From Actinoallomurus liliacearum (lineage in GTDB: Bacteria; Actinomycetota; Actinomycetes; Streptosporangiales; Streptosporangiaceae): DNA of 64,000 bases. Shown here piece after piece: positions 52,795 to 61,746 of this stretch. The notes beneath the pieces are model-generated. The model was not told the DNA's origin. It saw only the letters and a program-made list of their open reading frames with translations, and made no database searches. Each line of letters opens with the position of its first letter. The stretch's first letter is position 1. Location of the stretch: positions 124,001 to 188,000 of the forward strand of contig NZ_BAABHJ010000017.1 in assembly GCF_039542035.1 (NCBI RefSeq), in the 5' to 3' direction. The translations under genes and the position numbers were made by a program.

Positions 52795-55386
52795 TCAGAG
52801 GCGGGGGTCGACGGGCTCGGACTCGAGCGCGAGCACGCCGAACACCGCCTGGTGGACCCGCCAGAGCGGCTCTCCGGCCGCCAGCCGGTCCAGGGCCTCC
52901 AGGCCCAGGGCGTGCTCCCGCATGGCGAGGGACCGCTTACGGCCCAGCGACCGCTGCCGCAGCCGTTCGAGGTGCTCCGGCTCGGTGTAGTCCGGCCCGT
53001 AGATGATCCGCAGGTACTCCCGGCCCCGGCACTTCAGGCCGGGCTGTACGAGGCGGCGCTCACCGTCCGGCCCGGCCGGCGCCGGTCCGCCGCCCTCGGC
53101 CGGGGACAGCGGCTTGACGACCATGCCCTCGCCGCCGGCCGCGGTCAGCTCCGTCCACCACGCGACCGCGGCGGACTCGTCGCCGTTCAGGTCCAGGACG
53201 TGCGACCGGGTCGGCGCGAACAGCTCCTCGTCGGCGGCGGCCAGCCGGTCGGCGACCGCCAGGTGCCACAGGTGGTCCCGCTCGGCGTACGAGCGGCCCT
53301 CCCCGGCGAGCACCTGGAACGGGGCCAGCCGCAGTCCCTTCAGCCCTTCCGTCGGCCAGCAGTAGCGCGCGTAGGCGTCCCGGAACAGCTCCGCGTTGGC
53401 CCACCGGCGGGTCACGCGGTCGCGCAGCGCGGCCACGTCGAGGCCGCGGGCGGCGGCGCGGTCGAGGACGTCCGCGGCCATCGGCAGCGCGGCGCGGGCC
53501 GCCGCGCCGGTCGCGGCGTACTGGGTGCGCAGCAGCTCGACGGCCTTGGCCGACCACGGCATCAGCTCGCAGTCCAGCGCCAGCCACCCCGTCTCGAGCT
53601 CCGCGAACAGCCCGCCCGCGGCCGCCCGGACCCGTGCCAGGAACTCCTCCGTCGTCGCCGGGTCCGGGAAGAACGGCCGGCCGGTCCGCGTGTAGACCGC
53701 CCCGGTCGTGCCGTCGTCCACCCCGAACCTGCCGGCGGCGGCGCGCTCGTCGCGGGCGACGACCACGATGGCGCGCGAGCCCATGTGCTTCTCCTCGCAC
53801 ACGACCCGCGCGACGCCCTGCCGCCGGTACTCCTCGAACGCCTCGGCCGGGTGCTCCAGGTACCCCTCCAGCGCGGACGTGGGCGCGGGGGCCATCGTCG
53901 GCGGCAGGTACACCAGCCAGCGCGGGTCGACGCCGAACCGGCTCATGACCTCCAGGGCCGGCCAGACGTTCTCGTCGCGGACGCTGACGCGGCCCATCAG
54001 CCGCGTCCGGACCGCCTCCCGTACGTCGGCGATGCGCAACACGCCGGACTCCCGGTGCGAGCCGGGCGCGGTCGCGGCCTCCGGGACGAGCGGCCGGACC
54101 GGCTCGTACCAGACCTCGTGCGCGGGGACCGAGACGAGCCTCTTCTCCGGGTAGCGCAGCGCGGTCAGCCGGCCGCCGAAGACGCACCCGGTGTCGACGC
54201 ACAGCGTGTTGTTGACCCACTCCGGCTCGGGCACCGGGGTGTGGCCGTACACGACCATGGCCTCGCCCCGGTAGTCGTTCGCCCAGGGGTACCGCACCGG
54301 CAGCCCGTACTCGTCCGTCTCCCCGGTCGTCTCGCCGTACAGCGCGAACGACCGTACGCGGCCCGACGCCCGCCCGTGGTAGGCCTCCTTGAGCCCCGCG
54401 TGCGCGACGACGAGACGCCCACCGTCGAGGACCAGGTGACTGACGAGCCCGTCCATGAAGGCCAGCGCCGCCGCGCGGAACTCCTCGGGCTCGTTCTCGA
54501 GCTGTTCGAGCGACTGGGCGAGTCCGTGGCCGACCGTGACCCGGCGGCCCCTGAGCGCGCGTCCGAGCTTGTTCTCGTGGTTGCCTGGGACGCACAGCGC
54601 GGTCCCGGCGGCGACCATGCCCATGGCGAGACGGAGCACGCCGGGGGTGTCCGGCCCCCGGTCGACCAGGTCGCCCAGGAAGACGGCGGTCCGGCCCTCG
54701 GGGTGCGCGGCGCCCACCGGGCGGCCGAGCGGGTCGCGCTCGATCGCGTACCCGAGCTCGGTGAGCAGGTCCTCCAGCTCGGCCCGGCAGCCGTGCACGT
54801 CGCCGATCAGGTCGAACGGACCGGTGATGTGCCGTTTGTCCGACCATGCCTTGTCGTACGTGACGACGGCCCGGTCGATCTCCTCGCCGCGCAGCACGTA
54901 CGCGCGCTTGAACTCCCGGTGCAGGCCGCGCAGCCCGCGCCGCAGCTCGCGGCGCTGCCGGGGAACGACGTGGTCGGGCAGGTCGCGGTCGGTCCGGGCA
55001 GCGTTGCGCTCCATCGCGACCGACTCGGGCACGTCGAGGACGATCGCGACGGCGAGCACGTCGTGCTCCTTCGCGATCCGCACCAGCTGCTCGCGCGAGC
55101 GCGGCTGCACGTTGGTGGCGTCCACGACCGTGAGCAGACCGCGTCGCAGGCGCGTGCGCACGATGTAGTGCAGCAGGTCGAAGGCGTCGGTGGTGGCCGA
55201 CTGGTCGTTCTCGTCGTCCGACACGACGCCCCGGCAGTAGTCCGAGGACACCACCTGGGTCGGGGCGAAGTGCCGGCGGGCGAAGTGCGACTTGCCGGAG
55301 CCCGACACGCCGACCAGCACGACGAGCGCCATCTCCGGGATCTTGAGCTCCGGGGCTTCGGTCTCCGGGCTCTCCAGCTCCGTCAT
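52795..55386 (-). CDS. pnkp: Polynucleotide kinase-phosphatase-ligase Pnkp
   Basis: An 863-residue RNA-repair enzyme. Residues 1-170 are a 5'-OH kinase with P-loop GVSGSGKS (K32). Residues about 190-470 are a calcineurin-type phosphatase (DLIGDVHGC, FLGDLVDRGPD, PGNHENKLGR, VYGHTPVP) that clears 2',3'-cyclic and 3' phosphates. The rest is a ligase-like adenylyltransferase with the motif I lysine K533 in EEKHMGSRAIV. Bacterial Pnkp with Hen1 rejoins cut RNA and marks the repaired end with a 2'-O-methyl group. Its ATG overlaps the hen1 stop (ATGA), so they are translated together. All three domains look intact; bacterial Pnkp needs Hen1 to ligate. Confidence 0.95.
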   Translation of the reverse strand: MTELESPETEAPELKIPEMALVVLVGVSGSGKSHFARRHFAPTQVVSSDYCRGVVSDDENDQSATTDAFDLLHYIVRTRLRRGLLTVVDATNVQPRSREQLVRIAKEHDVLAVAIVLDVPESVAMERNAARTDRDLPDHVVPRQRRELRRGLRGLHREFKRAYVLRGEEIDRAVVTYDKAWSDKRHITGPFDLIGDVHGCRAELEDLLTELGYAIERDPLGRPVGAAHPEGRTAVFLGDLVDRGPDTPGVLRLAMGMVAAGTALCVPGNHENKLGRALRGRRVTVGHGLAQSLEQLENEPEEFRAAALAFMDGLVSHLVLDGGRLVVAHAGLKEAYHGRASGRVRSFALYGETTGETDEYGLPVRYPWANDYRGEAMVVYGHTPVPEPEWVNNTLCVDTGCVFGGRLTALRYPEKRLVSVPAHEVWYEPVRPLVPEAATAPGSHRESGVLRIADVREAVRTRLMGRVSVRDENVWPALEVMSRFGVDPRWLVYLPPTMAPAPTSALEGYLEHPAEAFEEYRRQGVARVVCEEKHMGSRAIVVVARDERAAAGRFGVDDGTTGAVYTRTGRPFFPDPATTEEFLARVRAAAGGLFAELETGWLALDCELMPWSAKAVELLRTQYAATGAAARAALPMAADVLDRAAARGLDVAALRDRVTRRWANAELFRDAYARYCWPTEGLKGLRLAPFQVLAGEGRSYAERDHLWHLAVADRLAAADEELFAPTRSHVLDLNGDESAAVAWWTELTAAGGEGMVVKPLSPAEGGGPAPAGPDGERRLVQPGLKCRGREYLRIIYGPDYTEPEHLERLRQRSLGRKRSLAMREHALGLEALDRLAAGEPLWRVHQAVFGVLALESEPVDPRL

Positions 55387-56822
55387 CGGGTGAACACCCC
55401 CATCTGGGTCGGCGCGCCGACCTCGGTGTCGTCGTCGCCGACCGGGACGTACCGGACCTGGTAGCCGTACGCTCCGGCGACCCGCGCGGCCCACTCCCGG
55501 AACTCCGCGCGGGTCCACTCGAACCGGTGGTCCGGGTGCCGGAAGCCGGTGAGGCCCTCGTAGCGGACGTTGTACTCGGCGTTCGGCGTCGTGACGACCA
55601 CGACTCGGTGCCTGGCGTCGCCGAACACGACGCGTTCGACGGCGGGCAGCCGCGGCACGTCCACGTGCTCGATGACCTCCATCAGCACCGCCGCGTCGTA
55701 CCCGTGGAACCGGTCGTCGGCGTAGGTGAGCGCCGCCGTGAAGAGGTTCAGCCGTTCCTCCTGCGCACGCGTGAGGCGCGCGGGTTTGAGCCGCCGCTGG
55801 GCGATCATGATGGCCCGCGGCGAGACGTCGGTGCCCGCGACGGAGCGGAAGTACGGGTCCTGCAGCAGCCGGGTCAGCAGCTTCCCGGAGCCGCAGCCGA
55901 GGTCGATGACCCGCTGCGCCTCTTCGGCCCGCAGCACGTCGAGCACCGCCTGGACGCGGCGTTCGGCGAGCGGGACCGGCGGGGCCGCCGCCTCGGTGCC
56001 GGTCTCCGCGTCGCCCGGCTCGGCGGCCGTCGGGTCGGACGCGGCCGGCTCCTCGTCGATCGGGTCCCGGTCGAGAGCGTCCTCCGGACGGTCGTCGGCC
56101 TCGGCGAGACGGGCCAGCGCCGTACGGACCAGGCCGCGGCGGTTCGCCAGGTAACGGCGGGTGATGCGGCCGCGTTCGGGGTGGGCCGCCAGCCAGCCCG
56201 TGCCCGCCCGGATCAGCTTGTCCACCTCGTCCGAGGCGATCCAGTAATGCTTCGAATCATCGAGGACGGGCAGCAGGACGTACACCTGGTTCAGCGCGTC
56301 GGCCAGCTTCAGCTCACCCTCGAGCGTGAGCGTGACGTACCGGGAGTCGCCCCACTGCGGGAACTCCGGGTCGAGCGGGACCGGCCGGGCCGTCACCCGC
56401 CAGCCGAGCGGCTCGAACAGCCGCCGGGCCGCCTCCGCGCCGCCCCGGCACGGCAGCGCGGGCAGCGTGACCGTCAGCGGGATCGGCGTCGCCGCCAGCT
56501 CGGCGCGGTCCCGGCTCGCGCCGCGCATCGCGGTGCGGAAGACGTTCGCCATCGCCGAGGCCAGCAGGGACGACGCGGCGTACGGCCGGTCGTTGACGTA
56601 CTGCCCGAGGGACAGGTCCGGTGTCTTCCGCGCCTTCGCCAGCTTGATCGGGTCGACGTCGAGGAGCAGCGCCGCGGTGCACCGGTCGGGTGACGCGTCG
56701 GGGTAGAAGACGTGCGCGGTGCCGAAGGACTGCTCGAACGTCTGCACCCGCTCGGGGTGCTTGACCAGCAGGTACCCGAGGTCGGTGGCCGGGCGCACGG
56801 TCGTGGTGATCGTCAGCAGCAC
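55383..56822 (-). CDS. hen1: Hen1 RNA 3'-terminal 2'-O-methyltransferase
   Basis: A 479-residue protein. The N-terminal half (LLTITTTVRPATDLGYLLVKHPERVQTFEQSFGTAHVFYPDAS) is the bacterial Hen1-specific domain that activates the Pnkp ligase. An Asp/Glu/Ala-rich linker leads to the methyltransferase: SAM motif VIDLGCGSGKLLTRLL, metal ligands E382, E385, H386 (MEVIEHVD) and H432 (DHRFEW). Together with Pnkp it repairs RNA cut by ribotoxins and protects the repaired end. The GTG at 56822 opens the conserved start; no strong ribosome site. The gene is 122 bp downstream of the kinase stop on the same strand. Confidence 0.95.
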   Translation of the reverse strand: MLLTITTTVRPATDLGYLLVKHPERVQTFEQSFGTAHVFYPDASPDRCTAALLLDVDPIKLAKARKTPDLSLGQYVNDRPYAASSLLASAMANVFRTAMRGASRDRAELAATPIPLTVTLPALPCRGGAEAARRLFEPLGWRVTARPVPLDPEFPQWGDSRYVTLTLEGELKLADALNQVYVLLPVLDDSKHYWIASDEVDKLIRAGTGWLAAHPERGRITRRYLANRRGLVRTALARLAEADDRPEDALDRDPIDEEPAASDPTAAEPGDAETGTEAAAPPVPLAERRVQAVLDVLRAEEAQRVIDLGCGSGKLLTRLLQDPYFRSVAGTDVSPRAIMIAQRRLKPARLTRAQEERLNLFTAALTYADDRFHGYDAAVLMEVIEHVDVPRLPAVERVVFGDARHRVVVVTTPNAEYNVRYEGLTGFRHPDHRFEWTRAEFREWAARVAGAYGYQVRYVPVGDDDTEVGAPTQMGVFTR

Positions 56823-56944
56823 ACGGCACAGTGTTCCGGATGCCCGGCTCCTCCCCCACTGGTTTTCGCCAGGCGGAGACCTCGCGATCGAGGTTCAGCG
56901 CGTGCGCCGGCACCCGCATTGTGCAGGGAAGCCCGCCGTTCCGG

Positions 56945-58552
56945 CTAATGCCAATACGCCTTGGAAAGAACATCCGGAAGGTCGGGATTTGAGGTCACAT
57001 CGACGATGAGGACTTGCCGGTCGGCGATATACCATTCACGCTCGGTGTAACCGGTCGTGGTCCGGTGAGCACCGCCCTGCTCGGCGCAACTGACGGCGTA
57101 TTCGCTGTACGTGGCGGGACGCCCGCCGATCCGGCGCTGCTCCGTCACCACCGGTTTCTTCGGCGCGACGATGAAGTCCTCCGGAAAATTCGGGCACGGC
57201 TCGACGTCGGAGGCCGGATAGTACATCTGCCTCCCCGCCAGGTAAGTGCCGAAGCCGTGCGCCGCGGTGCTGATCTGTTTCGGCCCCATCACCCAGAATC
57301 CGATGCACGGCGTCCTGAAGAATTCGGCCTTCGGGTCCGTGCACCGATCGGTCAGCACGTGCTTCCCGGACGCCCCGGTGTCGACGACGGTCCAGCCGGC
57401 GCGCAGCGGCAGGCCCAGCGTGTCGAACCACGTGAGGTTCGCCGGGGGTGTGGGCGTCGGCGTGGGCGTCGGCTTCCGTGTACGGCCGGCCCCGGCGTTC
57501 CAGGGAACGAGTGTCACGGCGAGGGCCACCAGCGCCGCGACGACCACCGCCCCCGCTCCCACGAGCAACGCCGTCCGTCCTCCGGACCGTGACCGCGGGG
57601 CGGTGGGACCGCCGGGTCCGTACGGCTCCCTGGTGGTGTCGTACGGATGCGCCGAGGGCGTGGTGACGGACGGCGCCGCACCGGGAGCCCCGGGGACCGG
57701 TCCGGGGTTCCCGCGAAGGGCCGGTCCGGCCGCCCCCTGGCCGGGGGACGGCAGCGGCTCCTCGCCGAGCAGCCAGGCCAGGGCCTGCCGCGCCGACGGT
57801 CGCCGGGCCGGATCCTTGTCCAGGCAGGCCGCCGCGATCACCCGCAGGGGGCCCTGGAGGTCGCCGAGGTCCGGCGGCGCGTGCTGGATCCGGCTCACCA
57901 CCGCGCCGATGTGGTCCTGCCCGAACGGGGGCCGGCCCGTCGCCGCGTACACGATCGTCCCGCCCCAGGCGAACATGTCCGCCGCCCGCCCCGGCGGCTC
58001 GTTGCGCAACTGCTCCGGCGCCATGAACGCCGGAGTCCCGGTGATGTGCCCGCTGAGCGTGGCGTCGACGACATGCGCCACCCCGAAGTCGATCACGCGC
58101 GCCCCATCGGGGCCCATCATCACGTTGGCCGGTTTGAAATCACGGTGGACGACCTCCGCCTGGTGGATGGCGACCAGGGCGGTGGCCGTGCCGATCGCCA
58201 GCCGATGGAGCGCCGGCCCGCGCAACGGCCCGTTCTCCCCCACCACCTGACGCAGCGAGGGTCCGTCGATGAACTCGCTGACGATGTAGGGCACCTCGCC
58301 CTCGACGTCGGCCGCGAGGATCCGCGCCGTGCAGAACGGGTCGACCTTCCGCGCGGCGGCCAGTTCCTTGGCGAAGTACCGCCGCTCGCGCGCGTCGCCG
58401 GCGGACCGCAGCAGCTTGACGGCCACCCGCTCGCCGGACCGCGACTCACCGAGGCAGACGACTCCCTGACCGCCCTCGCCCAGCCGGCCGAGCAGTCGAT
58501 AGCCGGCGACCTCCGGCGGGTCCTGAGACGTCAACGGCCGTAGAGAGGGCAT
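56945..58552 (-). CDS. Membrane Ser/Thr protein kinase with an extracellular sensor domain
   Basis: A 535-residue protein. Residues 16-270 are a Hanks kinase: GEGGQGVV loop, K46 (VAVKLL), HRDFKPANVMM, IDFGVAH and GTPAFMAPEQL. After a Pro/Gly/Ala linker comes one transmembrane helix (about 328-350), a PTPTPTPTPP hinge and a roughly 160-residue extracellular domain with four Cys (DRCTDP, RTPCIGFW, EPCPNF, SCAEQ) that may form disulfides. That domain has no family I recognise and differs from the WD40 half of the other kinase. The ATG at 58552 is the start. It is divergent from nothing: hen1 follows on the same strand and LLM lies upstream. Confidence 0.87.
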   Translation of the reverse strand: MPSLRPLTSQDPPEVAGYRLLGRLGEGGQGVVCLGESRSGERVAVKLLRSAGDARERRYFAKELAAARKVDPFCTARILAADVEGEVPYIVSEFIDGPSLRQVVGENGPLRGPALHRLAIGTATALVAIHQAEVVHRDFKPANVMMGPDGARVIDFGVAHVVDATLSGHITGTPAFMAPEQLRNEPPGRAADMFAWGGTIVYAATGRPPFGQDHIGAVVSRIQHAPPDLGDLQGPLRVIAAACLDKDPARRPSARQALAWLLGEEPLPSPGQGAAGPALRGNPGPVPGAPGAAPSVTTPSAHPYDTTREPYGPGGPTAPRSRSGGRTALLVGAGAVVVAALVALAVTLVPWNAGAGRTRKPTPTPTPTPPANLTWFDTLGLPLRAGWTVVDTGASGKHVLTDRCTDPKAEFFRTPCIGFWVMGPKQISTAAHGFGTYLAGRQMYYPASDVEPCPNFPEDFIVAPKKPVVTEQRRIGGRPATYSEYAVSCAEQGGAHRTTTGYTEREWYIADRQVLIVDVTSNPDLPDVLSKAYWH

Positions 58553-58576
58553 GCCGGGATTCTGCCGCAAAGGGGC

Positions 58577-58608
58577 GATCGCCCGGCGTCTTCCGACACC
58601 GGGCGATC
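58577..58608 (-). terminator. Terminator of the LLM gene
   Basis: GATCGCCCGG pairs perfectly with CCGGGCGATC across a 12-nt loop, 16 bp after the LLM stop and before the kinase start. A short CCTTT follows on the minus strand. Confidence 0.7.
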
Positions 58609-58623
58609 AATCTGGCATGGCCG

Positions 58624-59553
58624 TCACACCTGGGGGAGCACCTCGCTCGCGATGAGCTCGAGGTGGTCCAGATCGTCGAGGTCGAGCACCTGGAGATACA
58701 TCCGCTCGGCGCCGAGCTCACGGAACCGGCCGATCTTCTCCACCACTTCGGCCGGGGTGCCGGCCAGGCCGTTCTCGCGCAGCTCGTCGACCTTCCGGCC
58801 GATCGCTTCGGCCCGGCGTGCGATCTCCGCCTCGTCCCGCCCGCAGCACACGACCTGCGCGGCGGAGAAGGTCATCGACTGGCAGGACCGGCCGCCCTGC
58901 TCGCAGGCCGCCCGCACGCGCTCGTACGCCGCCCCGGTCTCCCGCAGCCCGTTGAAGGGCACGTTGTACTCGTCGGCGTACCGCGCCGCCAGCCGGGGCG
59001 TCCGCTTCGCGCCGACGCCCCCGATGATCAGGGGTGGCCGCGGCTGCTGCGCGGGCTTCGGCAGCGCGGGCGAGTCCGTCACCCGGTAGTACTCGCCCTC
59101 GAAGGAGAACGTCTTACCGGTCGGCGTCTCCCACAGCCCCGTCACGATCTGCAACTGCTCCTGCAGCCGGTCGAAACGCTCGCTCAGGCTCGGGAACGGG
59201 ATGCCGTACGCGGTGTGCTCCTCCTCGAACCATCCCGTGCCCAGCCCGAGCTCGACGCGTCCTCCGCTCATCTGGTCGACGTTGGCCACGGAGATGGCCA
59301 GCGGACCGGGCAACCGGAAGGTCGCGGCGGTCACCAGCGTGCCGAGACGGATCCGCCGGGTCTCCCGGGCCAGTCCGGCCAGGGTGATCCAGGCGTCGGA
59401 CGGACCCGGCAGGCCGCTGACGTCTCCCATCTTCAGGTAATGGTCGGAGCGGAAGAACGCGTCGAAGCCGCACTCCTCGGTGGCCTTGGCGACGCGGAGC
59501 AGGGTGTCGTAGCTCGCCCCCTGCTGGGGCTCTGTGAAGATCCGCAGAAGCAT
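58624..59553 (-). CDS. F420-dependent LLM-class oxidoreductase
   Basis: A 309-residue TIM-barrel flavin/F420 enzyme. The luciferase-like pattern includes CGFDAFFRSDHYLKMG, LARETRRIRLGTLVTAATFRLPGPLAISVANVDQMSGGRVELGLGTGWFEEEHTAYGIPFP and PLIIGGVGAKRTPRLAARYADEYN. Actinobacterial members of this group usually bind F420 and reduce or oxidise small substrates, so F420 is inferred. The ATG at 59553 (MLLRIFTEP) is favoured by GGGAG upstream; an ATG at 59562 is close by. It lies on the minus strand after the surface-protein gene, with 45 bp between, and may share its transcript. Confidence 0.88.
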   Translation of the reverse strand: MLLRIFTEPQQGASYDTLLRVAKATEECGFDAFFRSDHYLKMGDVSGLPGPSDAWITLAGLARETRRIRLGTLVTAATFRLPGPLAISVANVDQMSGGRVELGLGTGWFEEEHTAYGIPFPSLSERFDRLQEQLQIVTGLWETPTGKTFSFEGEYYRVTDSPALPKPAQQPRPPLIIGGVGAKRTPRLAARYADEYNVPFNGLRETGAAYERVRAACEQGGRSCQSMTFSAAQVVCCGRDEAEIARRAEAIGRKVDELRENGLAGTPAEVVEKIGRFRELGAERMYLQVLDLDDLDHLELIASEVLPQV

Positions 59554-59598
59554 GGCTCCCATCCTGCTACCCCGCCGCCGTCTAATGCACTATTTGGT

Positions 59599-61566
59599 CT
59601 AGACCTCTTCGCCGCGCCGCGCGCGACCGATCCACACCAGGAGGAGGCCGACGGCCGCCAGTCCCATCCCCGACAGCGCCACGGTCGCGTACGGGAAGCC
59701 GGTGTGCGGCAGGCGGTGGACGCCCGGGGCCGGCCGCACCGGCATCGGCCGGGCGTTGCGGGTGTGACACGCGACACTGTTGTTGGCCGGGTTCTCGTCC
59801 GGCGTTCCGGACGCGACCGTGCTGAGGCAGCGGAGCCTGCCCGGGTGGGCGTGCGGCCGCGCCCGCACGGCCAGCCGGAGCTTACGGGTCCTGCCCGGCG
59901 GGATGGCGCCGAGCGGGCAGACGAAGCCCGGCCCCTGCGTCAGGCAGTGGCGGTCCTTACCGATCACGATCGGCGTGTCCTCGTTCGGAGCGGGCCGCTC
60001 CGGCCCGATGCCGGGCCCGATCGGCGCCTCGGCCGAACCGCCGCGGTGGATTCCGCTGTCGACTCCGGACGCGGCCGCCTTGCCGGGCTCGGCCGCGACG
60101 CGCGCCGGCGACGAGGCGCACGGGGCACCGACCGGGCGATCGGCGACGTTCCCGGCCGGCCCGTTCAGCGCGGAGCCGCACGCGGGGACACCCTGGTGTC
60201 CCGCGCAGGCACCGCACGCCGGCACGCTCTGCTGACCCGCGCAGGCACCGCACGCCTGCCCGGCCGCCGGAGCCTCCGCCGCCGGGTGGCGCACTGCGCA
60301 CGCGCCGCACGCCGGGGCGCCCTGCTGTCCCGCGCAGGCGCCGCACGCCGACCCGGCCGCCGGGACCTCCGCCGCCGGATGACGCACCTCCGGCCGGTCC
60401 GCCGCGACTCCCCCGGCCGCCGGCTGCCGCACCGCGCACGCGCCGCACGCCGGCTGCCGTCCCTCAGCTCCGCAGCGGGGAGCGGCCGGCTGTGCCTGAG
60501 CCGCCGCGCACGGCGGGACTGCCGGCGCCTGCCCCGCCGAGGTCGCCGGCCTGTCCAGCGGGGCCGCGCAGGGCGGGTCGGCGGGCCCCCGCGGGGTGTT
60601 CTGCCCGGCGAGCGGCCGCGCGGGATCCGCCGTGGTGCCGCAGGGCGACGTGCCCGTGTCCTTCGTGAGGGGCCGCGTGCCCGGATCGTTCGCGGCCGGC
60701 CACGCGTCCGGGTCGTTCGCCACCGAGCTGCGGACGACGACCGCCTCCGCGGTCACCGGCCCCTCGTTGGTCACGGAGATCTCGTAGGGGACCTCTCCCC
60801 CCGGCCGTACGGTCTCCGGCAGCACGTCCCCGGAGACCGCCAGGTCGGTGGGCTGCGACGCCGTGACCGGAGGGAAGGCCATCTCCCGCGTCGTAGAGCC
60901 CGGCCGGCCCGCCCAGGAGACCTTGGCCGGGCCGGCGAGCGTCCGCCCGGTCGGGGTCTTCGGGTCCACCGTCGCGGTGAGGGCGCCGTGCCTGGTCTGC
61001 CGGGCGGGGAGGACGCCGATCTGGCAGACGAGGTCCCGGCCGCCGCGCCACCTGCACTTCGGCGGCATGGCGACGATCTTGAGGTCGCGGTTCGGTCTGG
61101 TGGTGAGGGTGACGTTCCGCACCGGGGCCGCGCCGGTGTTCGTCACCGAGTACGGCCAGGTGTACGTCCTGCCGGGCACGACGGCACCGCGCGGGCCCTG
61201 CGTGTCGAGGATGACCCGCGAGCGCGGCGGGACGTGCCCGTCCCGGTGATCCCGGTCCGTGGTCTCGTGGTCGCCTCCCGGCCACGCCGAACGGTCGCCG
61301 TACCCCCAGGCGGCCGGACCGCGGTCCCAGCCCGCGAGCCCGTGCTCCGAACCGGCGGGCGCCTGCTCCCGCCCGCCGGGCCGTACGTCGTGATCCCGTC
61401 CGGTGGGCCGGTGGTCGTGTGCGCGCCCCGATGAGCCGCCCGGCCCGTCGGCGTGCGCGGATTCATGCGACGCGAGTAGCGGCATGATCGTGAAGCACGA
61501 AACGGCCGCCGCCGCCGCGATGCCCCGGGTTCCGGCACGCGTGGCGCGGCCAGAGAAGTCGATCAT
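59599..61566 (-). CDS. LPXTG surface protein with DUF11 domains and a Cys-rich CGACA repeat block
   Basis: A 655-residue cell-wall protein. An N-terminal signal leads to a His/Gly/Asp-rich stretch, then a DUF11-like domain (about 115-230; VVPGRTYTWPYSVTNTGAAPVRNVTL). A second begins at about 245 (DLAVSGDVLPETVRPGGEVPYEISVTNEGPVTAEAVVVRS) and its second half appears only at about 520-600 (HCLTQGPGFVCPLGAIPPGRTRKLRLAVRA, TPDENPANNSVACHT). Between, about 300-490 is Ala/Pro-rich and holds five CGACA motifs. The C-terminus has LPHTG at 619-623, one helix and RARRGEEV, so sortase should anchor it. The ATG follows GGGGGACAACG. Function unknown. Confidence 0.85.
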   Translation of the reverse strand: MIDFSGRATRAGTRGIAAAAAVSCFTIMPLLASHESAHADGPGGSSGRAHDHRPTGRDHDVRPGGREQAPAGSEHGLAGWDRGPAAWGYGDRSAWPGGDHETTDRDHRDGHVPPRSRVILDTQGPRGAVVPGRTYTWPYSVTNTGAAPVRNVTLTTRPNRDLKIVAMPPKCRWRGGRDLVCQIGVLPARQTRHGALTATVDPKTPTGRTLAGPAKVSWAGRPGSTTREMAFPPVTASQPTDLAVSGDVLPETVRPGGEVPYEISVTNEGPVTAEAVVVRSSVANDPDAWPAANDPGTRPLTKDTGTSPCGTTADPARPLAGQNTPRGPADPPCAAPLDRPATSAGQAPAVPPCAAAQAQPAAPRCGAEGRQPACGACAVRQPAAGGVAADRPEVRHPAAEVPAAGSACGACAGQQGAPACGACAVRHPAAEAPAAGQACGACAGQQSVPACGACAGHQGVPACGSALNGPAGNVADRPVGAPCASSPARVAAEPGKAAASGVDSGIHRGGSAEAPIGPGIGPERPAPNEDTPIVIGKDRHCLTQGPGFVCPLGAIPPGRTRKLRLAVRARPHAHPGRLRCLSTVASGTPDENPANNSVACHTRNARPMPVRPAPGVHRLPHTGFPYATVALSGMGLAAVGLLLVWIGRARRGEEV

Positions 61567-61746
61567 CGTTGTCCCCCGTGACGTGCTCGGATGCTTTCGA
61601 CAACGACCCGTTGTAACCGACCCCCGGATGACCTCCTAGCAGCGTGTCGGCGTGTCGTCACAAAGCGTGATGGTAAAAACCTGGGCGATCATGGCGAGAT
61701 CAGAAACACGGCGATAGTTTCGATCACCCCGACCTAGGAGCCGACC

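Noticed and set aside
51634..55464. A 1276-codon plus-strand frame over the esterase and pnkp
   Set aside because: It runs antisense through the three conserved Pnkp domains and has no start context or motif.
58663..61434. A 923-codon plus-strand frame over the oxidoreductase and surface protein
   Set aside because: Arg/Gly/Ala-rich shadow translation crossing two genes; the minus-strand proteins have signal, motifs and LPXTG anchor.
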